In this document: positions 22,341-32,100 of the stretch, one piece after another
How positions within the stretch are numbered: position 1 is the first letter of the stretch
Layout: every line of letters begins with the position of its first letter
Assembly (NCBI RefSeq): GCF_037392515.1
Contig: NC_090291.1
Location: forward strand, 36,913,001 to 36,977,000
From: Haliotis asinina
Lineage: Eukaryota > Mollusca > Gastropoda > Lepetellida > Haliotidae
Direction of reading: 5' to 3'
Length of the DNA stretch: 64,000 nucleotides
Program-made: the position numbers and the translations under genes
Notes under the pieces: model-generated
Database searches by the model: none
The model's input: the letters and a program-made list of their open reading frames with translations, nothing else
Told to the model about the DNA's origin: nothing

Positions 22341-22531
22341 TGAATTACGACAATATTTATGGATATACAACTTTCATTCTGTGAAGACAACATTTCGACA
22401 AAGATTCTAATGTCGTTATCAAGCAAATTAGCAAGCATCATGGCTTAATAACGACATTAAAATCTATGTCAAAACTTCAATCTTCACAGAATAAAAGAAG
22501 TTGTATGTCCATAAATATTGTCACAATTCTT
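22341..22531. mobile_element. Long hairpin (foldback) element
   Basis: The arm at 22341-22427 (CGACAATATTTATGGATATA, TTCTGTGAAGACAACATTTC, TAATGTCGTTAT) is the imperfect inverse of the arm at 22443-22531 (ATAACGACATTAAAATC, TTCACAGAATAAAAG, CCATAAATATTGTCACA). They are separated by only about 20 bases. The whole fits a small inverted-repeat element with almost no interior. Confidence 0.85.
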
Positions 22532-23342
22532 CTCATGGTTTGAAAAACAAACATTAAAATTATCACTATGAAGTAGTTCTGGATTTTTTTCATGAATGTT
22601 TTATATTGATTTAACATGTACACAATGTTATACAGAGAAAGCAGCCATTGCTCTTTGTATGTCATGGCAAGTATTTTTATACTTCAATAATAAAGAACTG
22701 ATATAATTGAAGATTTTCTTCCATTATTTGTCTATCTAGCAGTATTTGGCATATACAAGATACTGATGAAAGCCACATAGAAAATTCAAATACTTGTAAC
22801 AATAAGTGATATCACAGTTTATCAGAGACCAGTCAAATGAACCAGATCTGTCTCTTCATGTTAAATGAGCTTTCTTTCAGCCTATTCTACATGACAATCC
22901 AGGCAGGTAGAATGTGAATAATTTATCAAGTCAAGATAATTGCCACTGTGAAATTGCCACATTAGAAGAGAAACCTTTCCCAGTCTACATGGTTACTCTG
23001 CTGTGTTTTACCTTCCAAAGAACAACCAATCTTGCTTGTCTCCATCCAACATCAAAGGGAAATAACTCTGACACTATACTTAAATGTCATAGTGCAGCCT
23101 GGCCTCCCCTTGGTCCAAGTTTGCCCATTAACTTTGCTTCCACAAACTCGTCAGCAAGATATATGCAACTGGTGTAACCGAGTCACTTCCCTGGTTACAC
23201 AGAAGCATGGTGAAACATGTTACATTTGGGATTACACTTTCTAAATAAGCATGAGGGTTATCTTCTCTGGTTGATTCAGTCTACACTTTCCAGCTCTGCT
23301 CCACAGTCTGTTGCTTCAGTTTGTTTTATTATTACTTGATGT
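22532..23342. other. Stretch with no recognised feature
   Basis: No exon or repeat recognised. Confidence 0.4.
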
Positions 23343-23402
23343 GACACTGCAATATTCCTGCCTGGAAAATGTTTGAGTCTGGACCGGACAATCCTTTGAA
23401 TG
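23343..23402 (-). mobile_element. SINE family 2 fragment
   Basis: ACTGCAATATTCCTGCC and GAGTCTGGACCGGACAATCC only. Confidence 0.5.
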
Positions 23403-23421
23403 AAATTTCGATTGAATTAGT

Positions 23422-23575
23422 ATGGTTTTGGTTTATGCTGATATTAGCAATATTATAGCACCATCATGGTGAAAGACACCCAAATGGGGCTTCACACATT
23501 GTACCCATGTGGGAAATTGAATCTGGGTCTTCAGCATGACAGGCAGATGCTTTAACCACTCGGATACCGCCCTGA
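23422..23575 (-). mobile_element. SINE family 1
   Basis: GGGGCTTCACACATTGTACC, ATGTGGGAAATTGAATCTGG, GTCTTCAGCATGACAGGC and GCTTTAACCACTCGG. Confidence 0.9.
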
Positions 23576-23994
23576 ATGAAACTGACAAATGATCCATGAC
23601 ATAAACCAAGTCTGGGCATCCGATTCACTTGGTCGTATCTTAAGACTGACATGGGCTAAGGGACCAATGCTAACCTTGAACCCTCAGTAATGTCTGACTT
23701 CTGCAGTTCTCTGTACTTCTCAAAGATCTCACTTATCCACACTGTACAGAGACACTTGATGTTCTTTGGAAAAATGGAACCATTACAATGCTTATGACAA
23801 AGAATATTTATTAGGGCTGAATATCTTCATCAAACAATATAGAACAATGAAATGGCACACATACACTGCATGTAAATTACATGGATAGATTGATTTACAT
23901 GGGTAGACTACTGGCATTCAGAGATCTGTAACACTCATGTTATTTAAAATAGTTAAGCAGATTAAAAGCTTTATTTGAATGTGGGAGTATGTCT

Positions 23995-24118
23995 TTAAAT
24001 CCACTTTTAAAAAAATTCCAGCAATAGAATGAAAGGAACAGCATCGGTGGGTACCACATATGGGGAATAAAACCCAGGTCTTTGTTGAGATGGGCAAACA
24101 CTTCTACTGCTTGGCTGG
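23995..24118 (-). mobile_element. SINE family 1, degraded
   Basis: ATTCCAGCAATAGAATG, GGTACCACATATGGGGAATA and AACCCAGGTCTTTGTTGAGA, with a mutated head. Confidence 0.6.
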
Positions 24119-25106
24119 TGACAACTCCCATAACGACGAGTACTGGTTTATTTCTCTTATCAGGGTATACAAGGCATGTCCCTTTAATGCTGTAAAGTAC
24201 ATGTATCATGCATGGACAAATAAAAAATGTTCAACATACACCATATACACTTCATAATCAATTTAAATTTTGGACAAATTGAGAAAATTAGCATTTACGA
24301 ACAGATGGAAAGTGTGAAGAAAGATAAAGCAGGTAACCATGGTGAATGTTGTTTTACATTACAATGACTTGCTCATAACCAAATCAGGTCCACACAAAAC
24401 AGTGGTTGATAGCATGAAGACAATTTGCATAGACTTGTGTGGAGACTATGCTGACTTATATTAGGGAAGCAGTGGTATAATATACACTGTGATGTAATCT
24501 GGACACTCTCTCTGTGGTTTCCCTCTCAGTGAAACAAGTGTTTAGGTTTGTTAGGTATAAAGAAACTGCATATTGTACATTTGCATTCTCAGATACAAGC
24601 TACAGATTGGTTTTGGATAAGCAATTAGACAATATGGCACTGCTGGATACATGATGGCAAAGGACTCATCCACAAGTGATGCGGAATGGTATCATTAACA
24701 AAAGGACTTATTCATGACAAGAAATAAATTACAAGGTCCATGACAATGGACGTTTCTTAACATCGCCTTAGAAAATGATGACTCTTTCACACTTTTCAAA
24801 TAATGCAAGCTGATCTATTAAAACTGCTGGAGAACCTCATACAATATAACAGGGACAGAGCTCAAGTATATTCAATACTAATCCAACCATTATCATTGCA
24901 TAATTCACATGTGTTTACCATGGATATTTTTATTGGCCAATGGGAGACAGAGAAACACTGGGCAGTTTCCAGGGGTTATGTCAACTGTCCAATCAGAACG
25001 CCCTGTGAATATCACAGGTGGTTTGCTGCCTGAACACAGATGAGGTCCCACCTTGCGTGCTCTGGGTCAGTGTTACAATCTTCTCAACTTAGCACAGCTC
25101 TTCCAG
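24119..25106. other. Downstream flank of PDCD5
   Basis: No other gene seen. The part nearest 25106 is expected to be the PDCD5 3' untranslated region. Confidence 0.5.
24929..24934 (-). promoter_or_regulatory. Candidate polyadenylation signal of PDCD5
   Basis: AATAAA on the minus strand, about 170 bp past the PDCD5 stop codon. A second candidate is near 23807. Context alone does not decide between them. Confidence 0.45.
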
Positions 25107-25154
25107 TTACATGTCATCATCTGAATCATCCATCTGACATCTTCGCCGGTCAAA
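25107..25154 (-). CDS. PDCD5: PDCD5 exon 5 (terminal)
   Basis: Acceptor CTATTGCAG. It codes FDRRRCQMDDSDDDM and TAA, matching the FNRRK..DSDEDDDY tail of the human protein in position and charge. Confidence 0.93.
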   Translation of the reverse strand, partial: FDRRRCQMDDSDDDM

Positions 25155-28100
25155 CTGCAATAGAGGAAAACAAGCAGTTAACAGCAGTGATTTTTTACAA
25201 GGGGTGGCAATGCCAATTTGAGTCATCAAGTGAGTGAGTTTAGTTCTATGCGGCACTCAGCAATATTCCAGGAATATGAGCTTTGTAAATAATCACGTCT
25301 GGATCAGACAATCCAGTGATCAACAGCATGAGCATCAATCAGCAAAATTGGGAACCGATGACATCTGATCCCAGTAGTCACCTCTTACGATAAGCATGGG
25401 TTGCTGAAGATCGATATCAAAATTCTTCTATTTCCTACCCATCATGCAGCTCAATGAACTGACACAATGTCCTGACACAATATTTAACAATAACCTGTTG
25501 GATATAAATGTCTGTATTCCACATGCACGGGTCTCTAGGTAAGAAAGACTCCTCACCTTGACTGTTGTCTTCTTCTGAGTCTGTTCACTCACTTTCTCCA
25601 GGAGACCAATCAGTTGATGTTCATCGAGCTGGAAAATAACATACATATCAAACACACAGTATGGAAATATTCCAGCAATGTCACAGAGGGGAACAACAGA
25701 ATGCATACACATTTATAACTCAGTTATGATAAACATTAAAATTCAGAAAATAATCAAATATAGAGTAAAAACCAGGACCTAGATTTTGTAAGCTCTCCTA
25801 GCGGTAAGATAAAAGCCCGACATAAACATTAACTTACAACTACCTTAGCGCTCGGAGAGCTACGAAAATCTAGGCCCCATTATCTATAATCACAAGAATC
25901 CAGTACAATAACTGACACTGTTATCATTCAAGGATTACCTTTGTTACCACCGACACGTTAATTATTAAATTAATACAGAATCACTGGTTACCTTTGTCTG
26001 TATCTGTCCAGTACGTGTCATCTGCACAAGGAGGTTCTCTACCATCTGTGCCTTCTCAGGTTTCGCCACAGCTATTGTGTTTACTACAATACAAACATGA
26101 GTGTGATGGAACAATACTGGTAGCTGTCAAACAGCAAGTTACAAACATTTACAAACATTTCCCTGCTGTCAGTGAATGACACCAAACTGGGTCCAGAATG
26201 AACTATAGTCATAGATATTAATATGGCAGCTCTCTACTTGAGTGAATGGAGAGGACATAAAAAGGGCCATCACACATTTAACCTATGTGATGAAACAATC
26301 CCAGTCTTTTGGCTCAAAAAGTGAATGCTTTAAACACACCCAAGATGTTCTTTATATACATTAATACCTAAACATCAGCCATGAAGTAAACCTGCAGCTT
26401 TCTATCAAGAGGTTATCTATAACCCATTACACATCCCATGATTCTATTGGGATATTACTGAAATCAATACAAAACCTAACTTACTCCCAATATAATAAAT
26501 ACAATACAATTAAATTATTACTGAATAAACAAGAAGAAATGTTAACTCTTTTAGCCATCACTGTTGTACTGTTAAGTTGATACTGGAGTTCAGTAAATGT
26601 TGTAGACCCCACTGTCATGACCTTCAAGTTCAATTCACTGCAATCATCACTGTACTTCCTATAATAGTCCTGTCAATGATTAAGCTACTCCAAAAACCAA
26701 AATAAATCCACTGATGCTGATGAAAGGTGCCCAAATTAAAACATATTTCAGTAATAGTCACTGTTACACGACAAAACAACCTGATTGTATATGCATGATA
26801 CAGATTGTATTAACCATATTCTTTTCGGCATAAATTACAGAAATATGACTAAGAAGTGTAAAGACCCTGCACTCACATCTTGTCCTGGCAGACTGGTCCA
26901 ACACCTGACTGAGGATGGAGTTCTTCATATCCTGAGCCTGTTTCTGAGCCTGCTGTTGCTCTTCTTCAGAGGGCCCACCACCAGATCCCTAGAAAGCACA
27001 AGAGGCACATTGATATAATGTGTACCCATGAACTGCAATGGCAATCCTAGTCCCAAGAGAAAGTGTCTGCTAAGAATGCCACTTACAAACAATGCAATCT
27101 TGAGAGCATGTTCCAGACACCACAGTGTTACCAGTAATTATTCTTGGAAAGTGCATCAGGAAAGCACAGTACTCCTGAATACACATTTATTTGCAGAAAG
27201 TCCAAATAAAAATCATTTATAATGAGCTGGTGACAAATATCTTTCTGTATTTTATCACCCATGTGGTCAACATGGTCAGTGTATGGGTAGTTGCATACAT
27301 ACATCGTATGTCATATGAGTCTTGTAGCGCATTGACTTGGGCCACAACGACAACTGACTATCCATTGATTTGATTGGATAACTGATGACCTCTCAGTTAG
27401 GTCAGGTTGTGATAGAACTTCTTTATCATTAATAACAAACACATGATTTCATTCATTCTACAACTTATAATACATGTTATAATAGTTCAGGCCCAAAGTG
27501 TACTTTATTACACTAAACATGGAGGATAGCAAAATGTACTTTTTCTTCTAACATGCCAAATTAATACTATGAAAAATTCAAGGCAGAAAACAAACAGAAA
27601 AGTGATGGTGTTGATGACTTGAATTAACAACACTCTGTCGGGGCTAACTGACACATGGCTCTACTCATGTCTCATTTTAATTACAAAAAATATCAAAAAT
27701 ACACTATTTTGACACTTTTATGCAGGTAAGACATGGGTAATAAACAAAGGAGCATCTTTAGAATACAGCACAACAACTTCTCATGAGGACATTAGGGTTT
27801 GGTTAACCTCACTTAATCTAACCCTAATCCTCATCACCTACAATTACATAAAAGTGTATCATGGTGTGTCTTTATAGTTTGTGTTGCTGTATTCTTGAGG
27901 TAAGTCTAAATAAAATGCTACACTATGTCTGATAACTTATGAAATATACCTGTGAAGATCTAGTTAGAAATGATCTTCAGTAACCTATGCTTGTTGTAAC
28001 AGGCAAATAATGGGATCGGTGGTCAGATTCGCTGACTAGACAGACACATGACATCAAATCCCAATTACATAGATTGATGTTCATGTTGTTGATCCCTGGA

Positions 28101-28681
28101 TTGTCTGGACCAGATCCGATAATTCACAGATCACCCTAGTTTAGCTAGCTGAACTAAGATCACCCCAATATAGCTGGAACATTGACAAGTGTGGTTTAAA
28201 ACTAAACTCACCCACTCACTCACAAAATCATGACTTTTGTATGGTTTCGGTCAGGCAGATACCATTGCTTTTCCAATAATTCGTATGTAATGAGACTGGT
28301 TGTACTTTTCTCTATGTATTGTGCAGTGCACAGTCCGAGTATCCAACACAAGATGCTCAGTATACTTTATGCATAACTGATAGAAACTTAAGAGAGAGTC
28401 GATCATTCCAAGTCAGGCTGAACTTGACCGTTGGAATCCGCCCGATTCTCCACTACAATATACTTAGCAACTGTGTTAGGCAAGATGATTTTTGTTAACT
28501 GGCTTTTGAATTGTTGTTTTCAGGAGATTGAATGGCTTTTCACGCGGTATTTTCTTTCACATTTTATTCCGGGTGTGTTAACATCAGATGCTAAAAAATA
28601 CATGAATGTACCTACCCCATACTGTTGCTGAAGCTGGGCCATGCGGCGAGCACGGATTGCTTCCAAATCGTCGTCAGCCAT
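25107..28681 (-). CDS. PDCD5: Programmed cell death protein 5 (PDCD5), five exons
   Basis: Exons 28681-28616, 26988-26877, 26083-25992, 25628-25557 and 25154-25107 join in frame to 129 residues, against 125 in human. The protein starts MADDDLEAIRARRMAQLQQQ, then has a Gly/Glu/Gln linker and the conserved helical core: MKNSILSQVLDQSAR, VAKPEKAQMVENLLVQMTR, GLLEKVSEQTQKKTTVK. It ends FDRRRCQMDDSDDDM, the usual acidic tail. The family is a small helical DNA/TIP60- and CCT-interacting protein of nucleus and cytosol, linked to apoptosis and conserved from archaea to animals. The start is the Met in the same place as in the human protein. The gene is divergent from CCNDBP1. No damage is seen, and all splice sites are GT/AG. 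Confidence 0.97.
25229..25410 (-). mobile_element. SINE family 2, nearly complete
   Basis: GTGAGTGAGTTTAGTTCTAT, GGCACTCAGCAATATTCCAG, GATCAGACAATCCAGTGATC, GGGAACCGATGACAT and CACCTCTTACGATAAGC. It lies in PDCD5 intron 4. Confidence 0.9.
25557..25628 (-). CDS. PDCD5: PDCD5 exon 4
   Basis: Acceptor TTTTCCAG and donor GTGAGG; 24 codons, LDEHQLIGLLEKVSEQTQKK and then TTVK. Phase 0 at both ends. Confidence 0.95.
25775..25878. mobile_element. Palindromic mini-element of about 105 bp, copy 2
   Basis: The left arm GGACCTAGATTTTGTAAGCT and the right arm ending GCTACGAAAATCTAGGCCCC are inverted. The centre ACATAAACATTAACTTACAA matches copy 1 at 18298. It lies in PDCD5 intron 3. Confidence 0.85.
25992..26083 (-). 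CDS. PDCD5: PDCD5 exon 3
   Basis: Acceptor TATTGTAG and donor GTAACC. It completes a Leu codon and codes NTIAVAKPEKAQMVENLLVQ, the most conserved part of the family. Phase 0 exit. Confidence 0.95.
26250..26342 (-). mobile_element. SINE family 1 fragment, degraded
   Basis: AAAGGGCCATCACACATTTA, ACCTATGTGATGAAACAATC and GTGAATGCTTTAAACAC keep the order of the family head. It lies in PDCD5 intron 2. Confidence 0.5.
26877..26988 (-). CDS. PDCD5: PDCD5 exon 2
   Basis: Acceptor TTTCTAG and donor GTGAGT. It codes the GSGGGPSEEEQQQAQKQ linker and the start of the core, NSILSQVLDQSARTR, exiting with one base. Confidence 0.95.
27953..28225 (+). mobile_element. SINE family 2, with an internal insertion
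   Basis: GATCTTCAGTAACCTATGCT, GGGATCGGTGGTCAGATTCG, TGTTGATCCCTGGATTGTCT and GCTGGAACATTGACAAGTGT with an ACTAAACTCACCCACTCAC tail. Extra TAGCTAGCTGAACTAAGATC interrupts the part before the tail. It lies in PDCD5 intron 1. Confidence 0.85.
28616..28681 (-). CDS. PDCD5: PDCD5 exon 1
   Basis: 22 codons from ATG to TATGGG, then donor GTAGGT. It carries the N-terminal helix with the LEAIRARRMAQLQ motif. Phase 0 exit. Confidence 0.95.
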
Positions 28682-29026
28682 GATTCTAGAATAAGCGATC
28701 AAACAAAGTTGAAAACTTGATCTGCGGAACAACCAATTCCATATTTTATTACAGCGAAATGCAAGTTTGGGACAATTGCCACAGAACCTTTACAATCCAA
28801 ACAAATAATAAAATGTGTGATGAATTATCTCATATGATTCCTCCAATTTAATTCTGAGGCTTATCAAGATCCAACAACACAAATAATGCTATTTCGTTAT
28901 TTTGGAATTTACTTTTTGTGAAATTAGATCACAATACCGCTGAAAGGTATCGCCTACCAACGTTCTGTAATAGAAAAAGTAATGTGTAGAGTTTACGCCC
29001 CTTCAAGACTTCCGGTGTAAACAACA
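28682..29026. promoter_or_regulatory. Shared divergent promoter of PDCD5 and CCNDBP1
   Basis: Only 345 bp separate the two start codons, on opposite strands. The interval contains an ETS-type ACTTCCGG at 29008-29015. No TATA box is evident at a fitting distance. A bidirectional promoter is inferred from the spacing and not shown. Confidence 0.65.
29008..29015 (-). promoter_or_regulatory. ETS/GABP-type motif
   Basis: ACTTCCGG (CCGGAAGT on the minus strand), 12 bp before the CCNDBP1 start codon, a common site in divergent housekeeping promoters. Confidence 0.45.
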
Positions 29027-29105
29027 ATGGCGGAAAAGGGAGCGCATGCGAACGTCATGAGGAACTTAGTTGATAATTTACAGCTTGTATTGTCGCAAAT
29101 AAGAG
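29027..29105 (+). CDS. CCNDBP1: CCNDBP1 exon 1
   Basis: MAEKGAHANVMRNLVDNLQL and VLSQIR, matching the LRHLAEELRLLLPRVR region of human. The donor GTTGTC is weak, but it is the site that gives the phase fitting exon 2. Confidence 0.85.
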
Positions 29106-32100
29106 GTTGTCATGTGTTTACCATTCATGTGAATTCCTTTTTCGATTCTGATGAGAAATGTTGGTATAGTTGCTTTGTAGATAGCTCCCATGCTGATGGA
29201 TATATTCTTCGTTAGGTTACTCTTAGTTGTGCAACTGTGGTGTATCATAGGTAAGAAAGAGTGTATGGTCGACGAGTAGAAGATCATTCGGAAAGAGCTC
29301 AGACCGTACCCCCGCCATCTTTTTACCTAGTAAATTTGCAACAGGGGAGCCCTTTCCCAGAATATTATTCCAACACTGAAATTAGTTTATTGATTGTTTT
29401 TAATACCTGTTCTAGTTCACTGAATGCATATTTAGGGTGACGTATGCATGTCAGATTGTAATTTGGGTTTTTGTTGGGAGCAGTGGGTACGGGCAAAACT
29501 CTTACCCGTGGCTGATTTGATCGGTTTGGAAACTGCATGCCAAAATATGGGTGTACTGAACTTTACCGACCGGGCACACTTTTTCAGAATAATTAGCGCT
29601 CCCTCAAGATCGGCAAGGGTACCTGACCATAACCGTAAGCCCTAACCCTAAGGATCATAAAAGGTGCCAAACCCTAACCCTAAGGATTGTAAAGGGTGCA
29701 TTAACCCTAACCCTAAGGATCATAAAGGGTACCTAACCGTAATCCCAAACCCTAACCCTAAGGATCGTAAAGGGTGCTCCGCCCACTAAACTGCATTCTA
29801 TCCCAAAACATGACTAGTAGTGAAGGCACTCAATATTTAGATTATGAAACAAGAACAGGTCCATATTTAGTGTATTGAGTGTATGAGCATTTCATGTCAA
29901 AGGTTGTATCTCATCTCAGAGGGTTGACACTATAAAACTGGGCAAAGCCTGGACTAGTCAAATGTAAGTTTGGAATAGGGAAAGACTTCCACCTGTACCA
30001 ACCGTGAAGGTCCGGGGTAGAATAGGCCTTCATCAACCCATGCTTCTCATAAAAGGCGACTATGCATGTCGTAAGAGGCTACTAACAGGATCGGGTGATC
30101 AGGCTCACTGACTTAGCTGACACGTCATCGGTCCAGACTCGATTATTTACAGACCACTGCCATATAGCTGGAATATTGCTGAGTGCAGCGTAAAACTAAA
30201 CTCATTCTCTCACCCACTTAGCCATGTTTACACTTGACACAACAGTAGATCTCAAGCTGCCAGTGCTCATAAGACTCTGCACTGCTATAGAAATGTTACA
30301 CCATATACCTCTCAACATTTGAAAGAGATCACCTTAATGTCAGACAGTGACTGATTGTTGGGAGATGTTGTGATGTAATCTGAGATGCACCTATATTATG
30401 TTTTTTATGGTAACTTGCATTGATGCCTAGTGTGAAAACTCACATCCTGTTTGTATTTAACAGTCTTCAAACATTCACTTAGTTTTTCTCCCAATCCGGA
30501 CACTCAGAATATCCCAATCAAATGTTGGGTAGTATAAATGATATGGGAAGGACTAGTTAGATCTGTAAACTTTGACTGTTGCAGAAGGAGAGTCGCAGAG
30601 GGATGAAAAGGATGTGTTTGATCGTCAGGCTTATTGGAATCACATAGGTATGGGATCGTATTTACCATCTTATCAATCATTTTGTTAAGAAAATGGGGTA
30701 ACCATGGTGACTTGCTAGAAAGTTAAACCTATGTATATTTTTGGGTTGCTAAGACATCAGCACTAATAATAAACACATACAAAGGCAACTGTTACCCTGA
30801 AGAAAGTGAACATATCTAAGTTGGCAGTTTACATGCATCGTACTGTTCACAGATGTTTCAAATTGAGAAATGTCCTCAGCATGTCCACCATAAACACTTC
30901 CACTAATATCTACACTGATACTAAGGCTTTGTACTTTGAAATCTTCTTTGAAAGATGATGCTAAATTGTACCTTAAAATGTTGATGAAAGGCTGGAGCTT
31001 CTAGCATAATCTCATGAAGAAATAGCTCTGATTTTATAGGGTTTCATAGTGTTAGTTAATCAATTATTTGTTATCTCAGTTTTTATATCTGTCAGAACAC
31101 ATTTCTGATTAGATGTGCAACCCTAATGTTATCAGAAGACTTGTATTATATTGTGAGTTACATTTTCAGGGACCGTATTTACAGCTATATCAAATGAAGC
31201 TACCAAACTGTCCATGGCATTCTCCAAGCCTCCAGCCCCGCCCCCTGAGGTGAGTTAGTTACCAAAGCAACTTTCAGGTCACGTGTACAGGTCCATTCAC
31301 AAGCTGATATATTCTATATGAAAGCGGAAAGATGCACAATAGCAGTATATCCATCTGTTTGATTGTTACAGCACTCACAGCCCATGATTACATCCCTGGA
31401 AAAAGCCACCCTGGCTCTTGTGTCTGCCTACTACTCCTTTCCCAAGACTCAAGGTAAAATTTGCATGTCAAGACATATGTATATCACTGAATTGACACAC
31501 AGGTGTGTCATATATGTTGAGACACAGGTATGTCATGTAAGTTGAGACACAGGTGTGTCTCACAGGTATGTCATGTATGTTGACACACAGGTATGTCATG
31601 TATGTTGACACACAAGTGTGTCTCACAGGTATGTCATGTATTTTGACACACAGGTATGTCATGTATGTTGACACACAGGTATGTCATATATGTTGAGACA
31701 CAAGTGTGTCTCACAGGTATGTCATGTATGTTGAGACACAGGTATGTCATGAAGCAAGACACAGGTATGTGATGTAAGTTGAGACACGGGTATGTCATGT
31801 AAGTTTAGAAACGGGTATGCCATGTAAGCTGGGACACAGGTATGTCATGAATCAAGACAGAGGTAAGCTACATAATCTAAGACACAGAAGAGCCTTCATT
31901 GTTATGTTGTAGGGTAAAACATGGAAGCCATATCCATATATAGACATTGACAAGGATTGGGATAGGATTATGATGTGGAAAGTCACCCAACATTGACAGT
32001 GTCAAATATTGTCACTGCCAGTGATATGTTTGACCTGGACTTATTATGGACAAACTGCCTGGAATGATGTCTTTTTTCATGACTTTGGCAACTTTCAGTA

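Noticed and set aside
31468-31674. Minus-strand frame with repeated TYLCVNIHDIPV-like peptide.
   Set aside because: Generated by the 25-bp minisatellite in an intron; no start or splice context.
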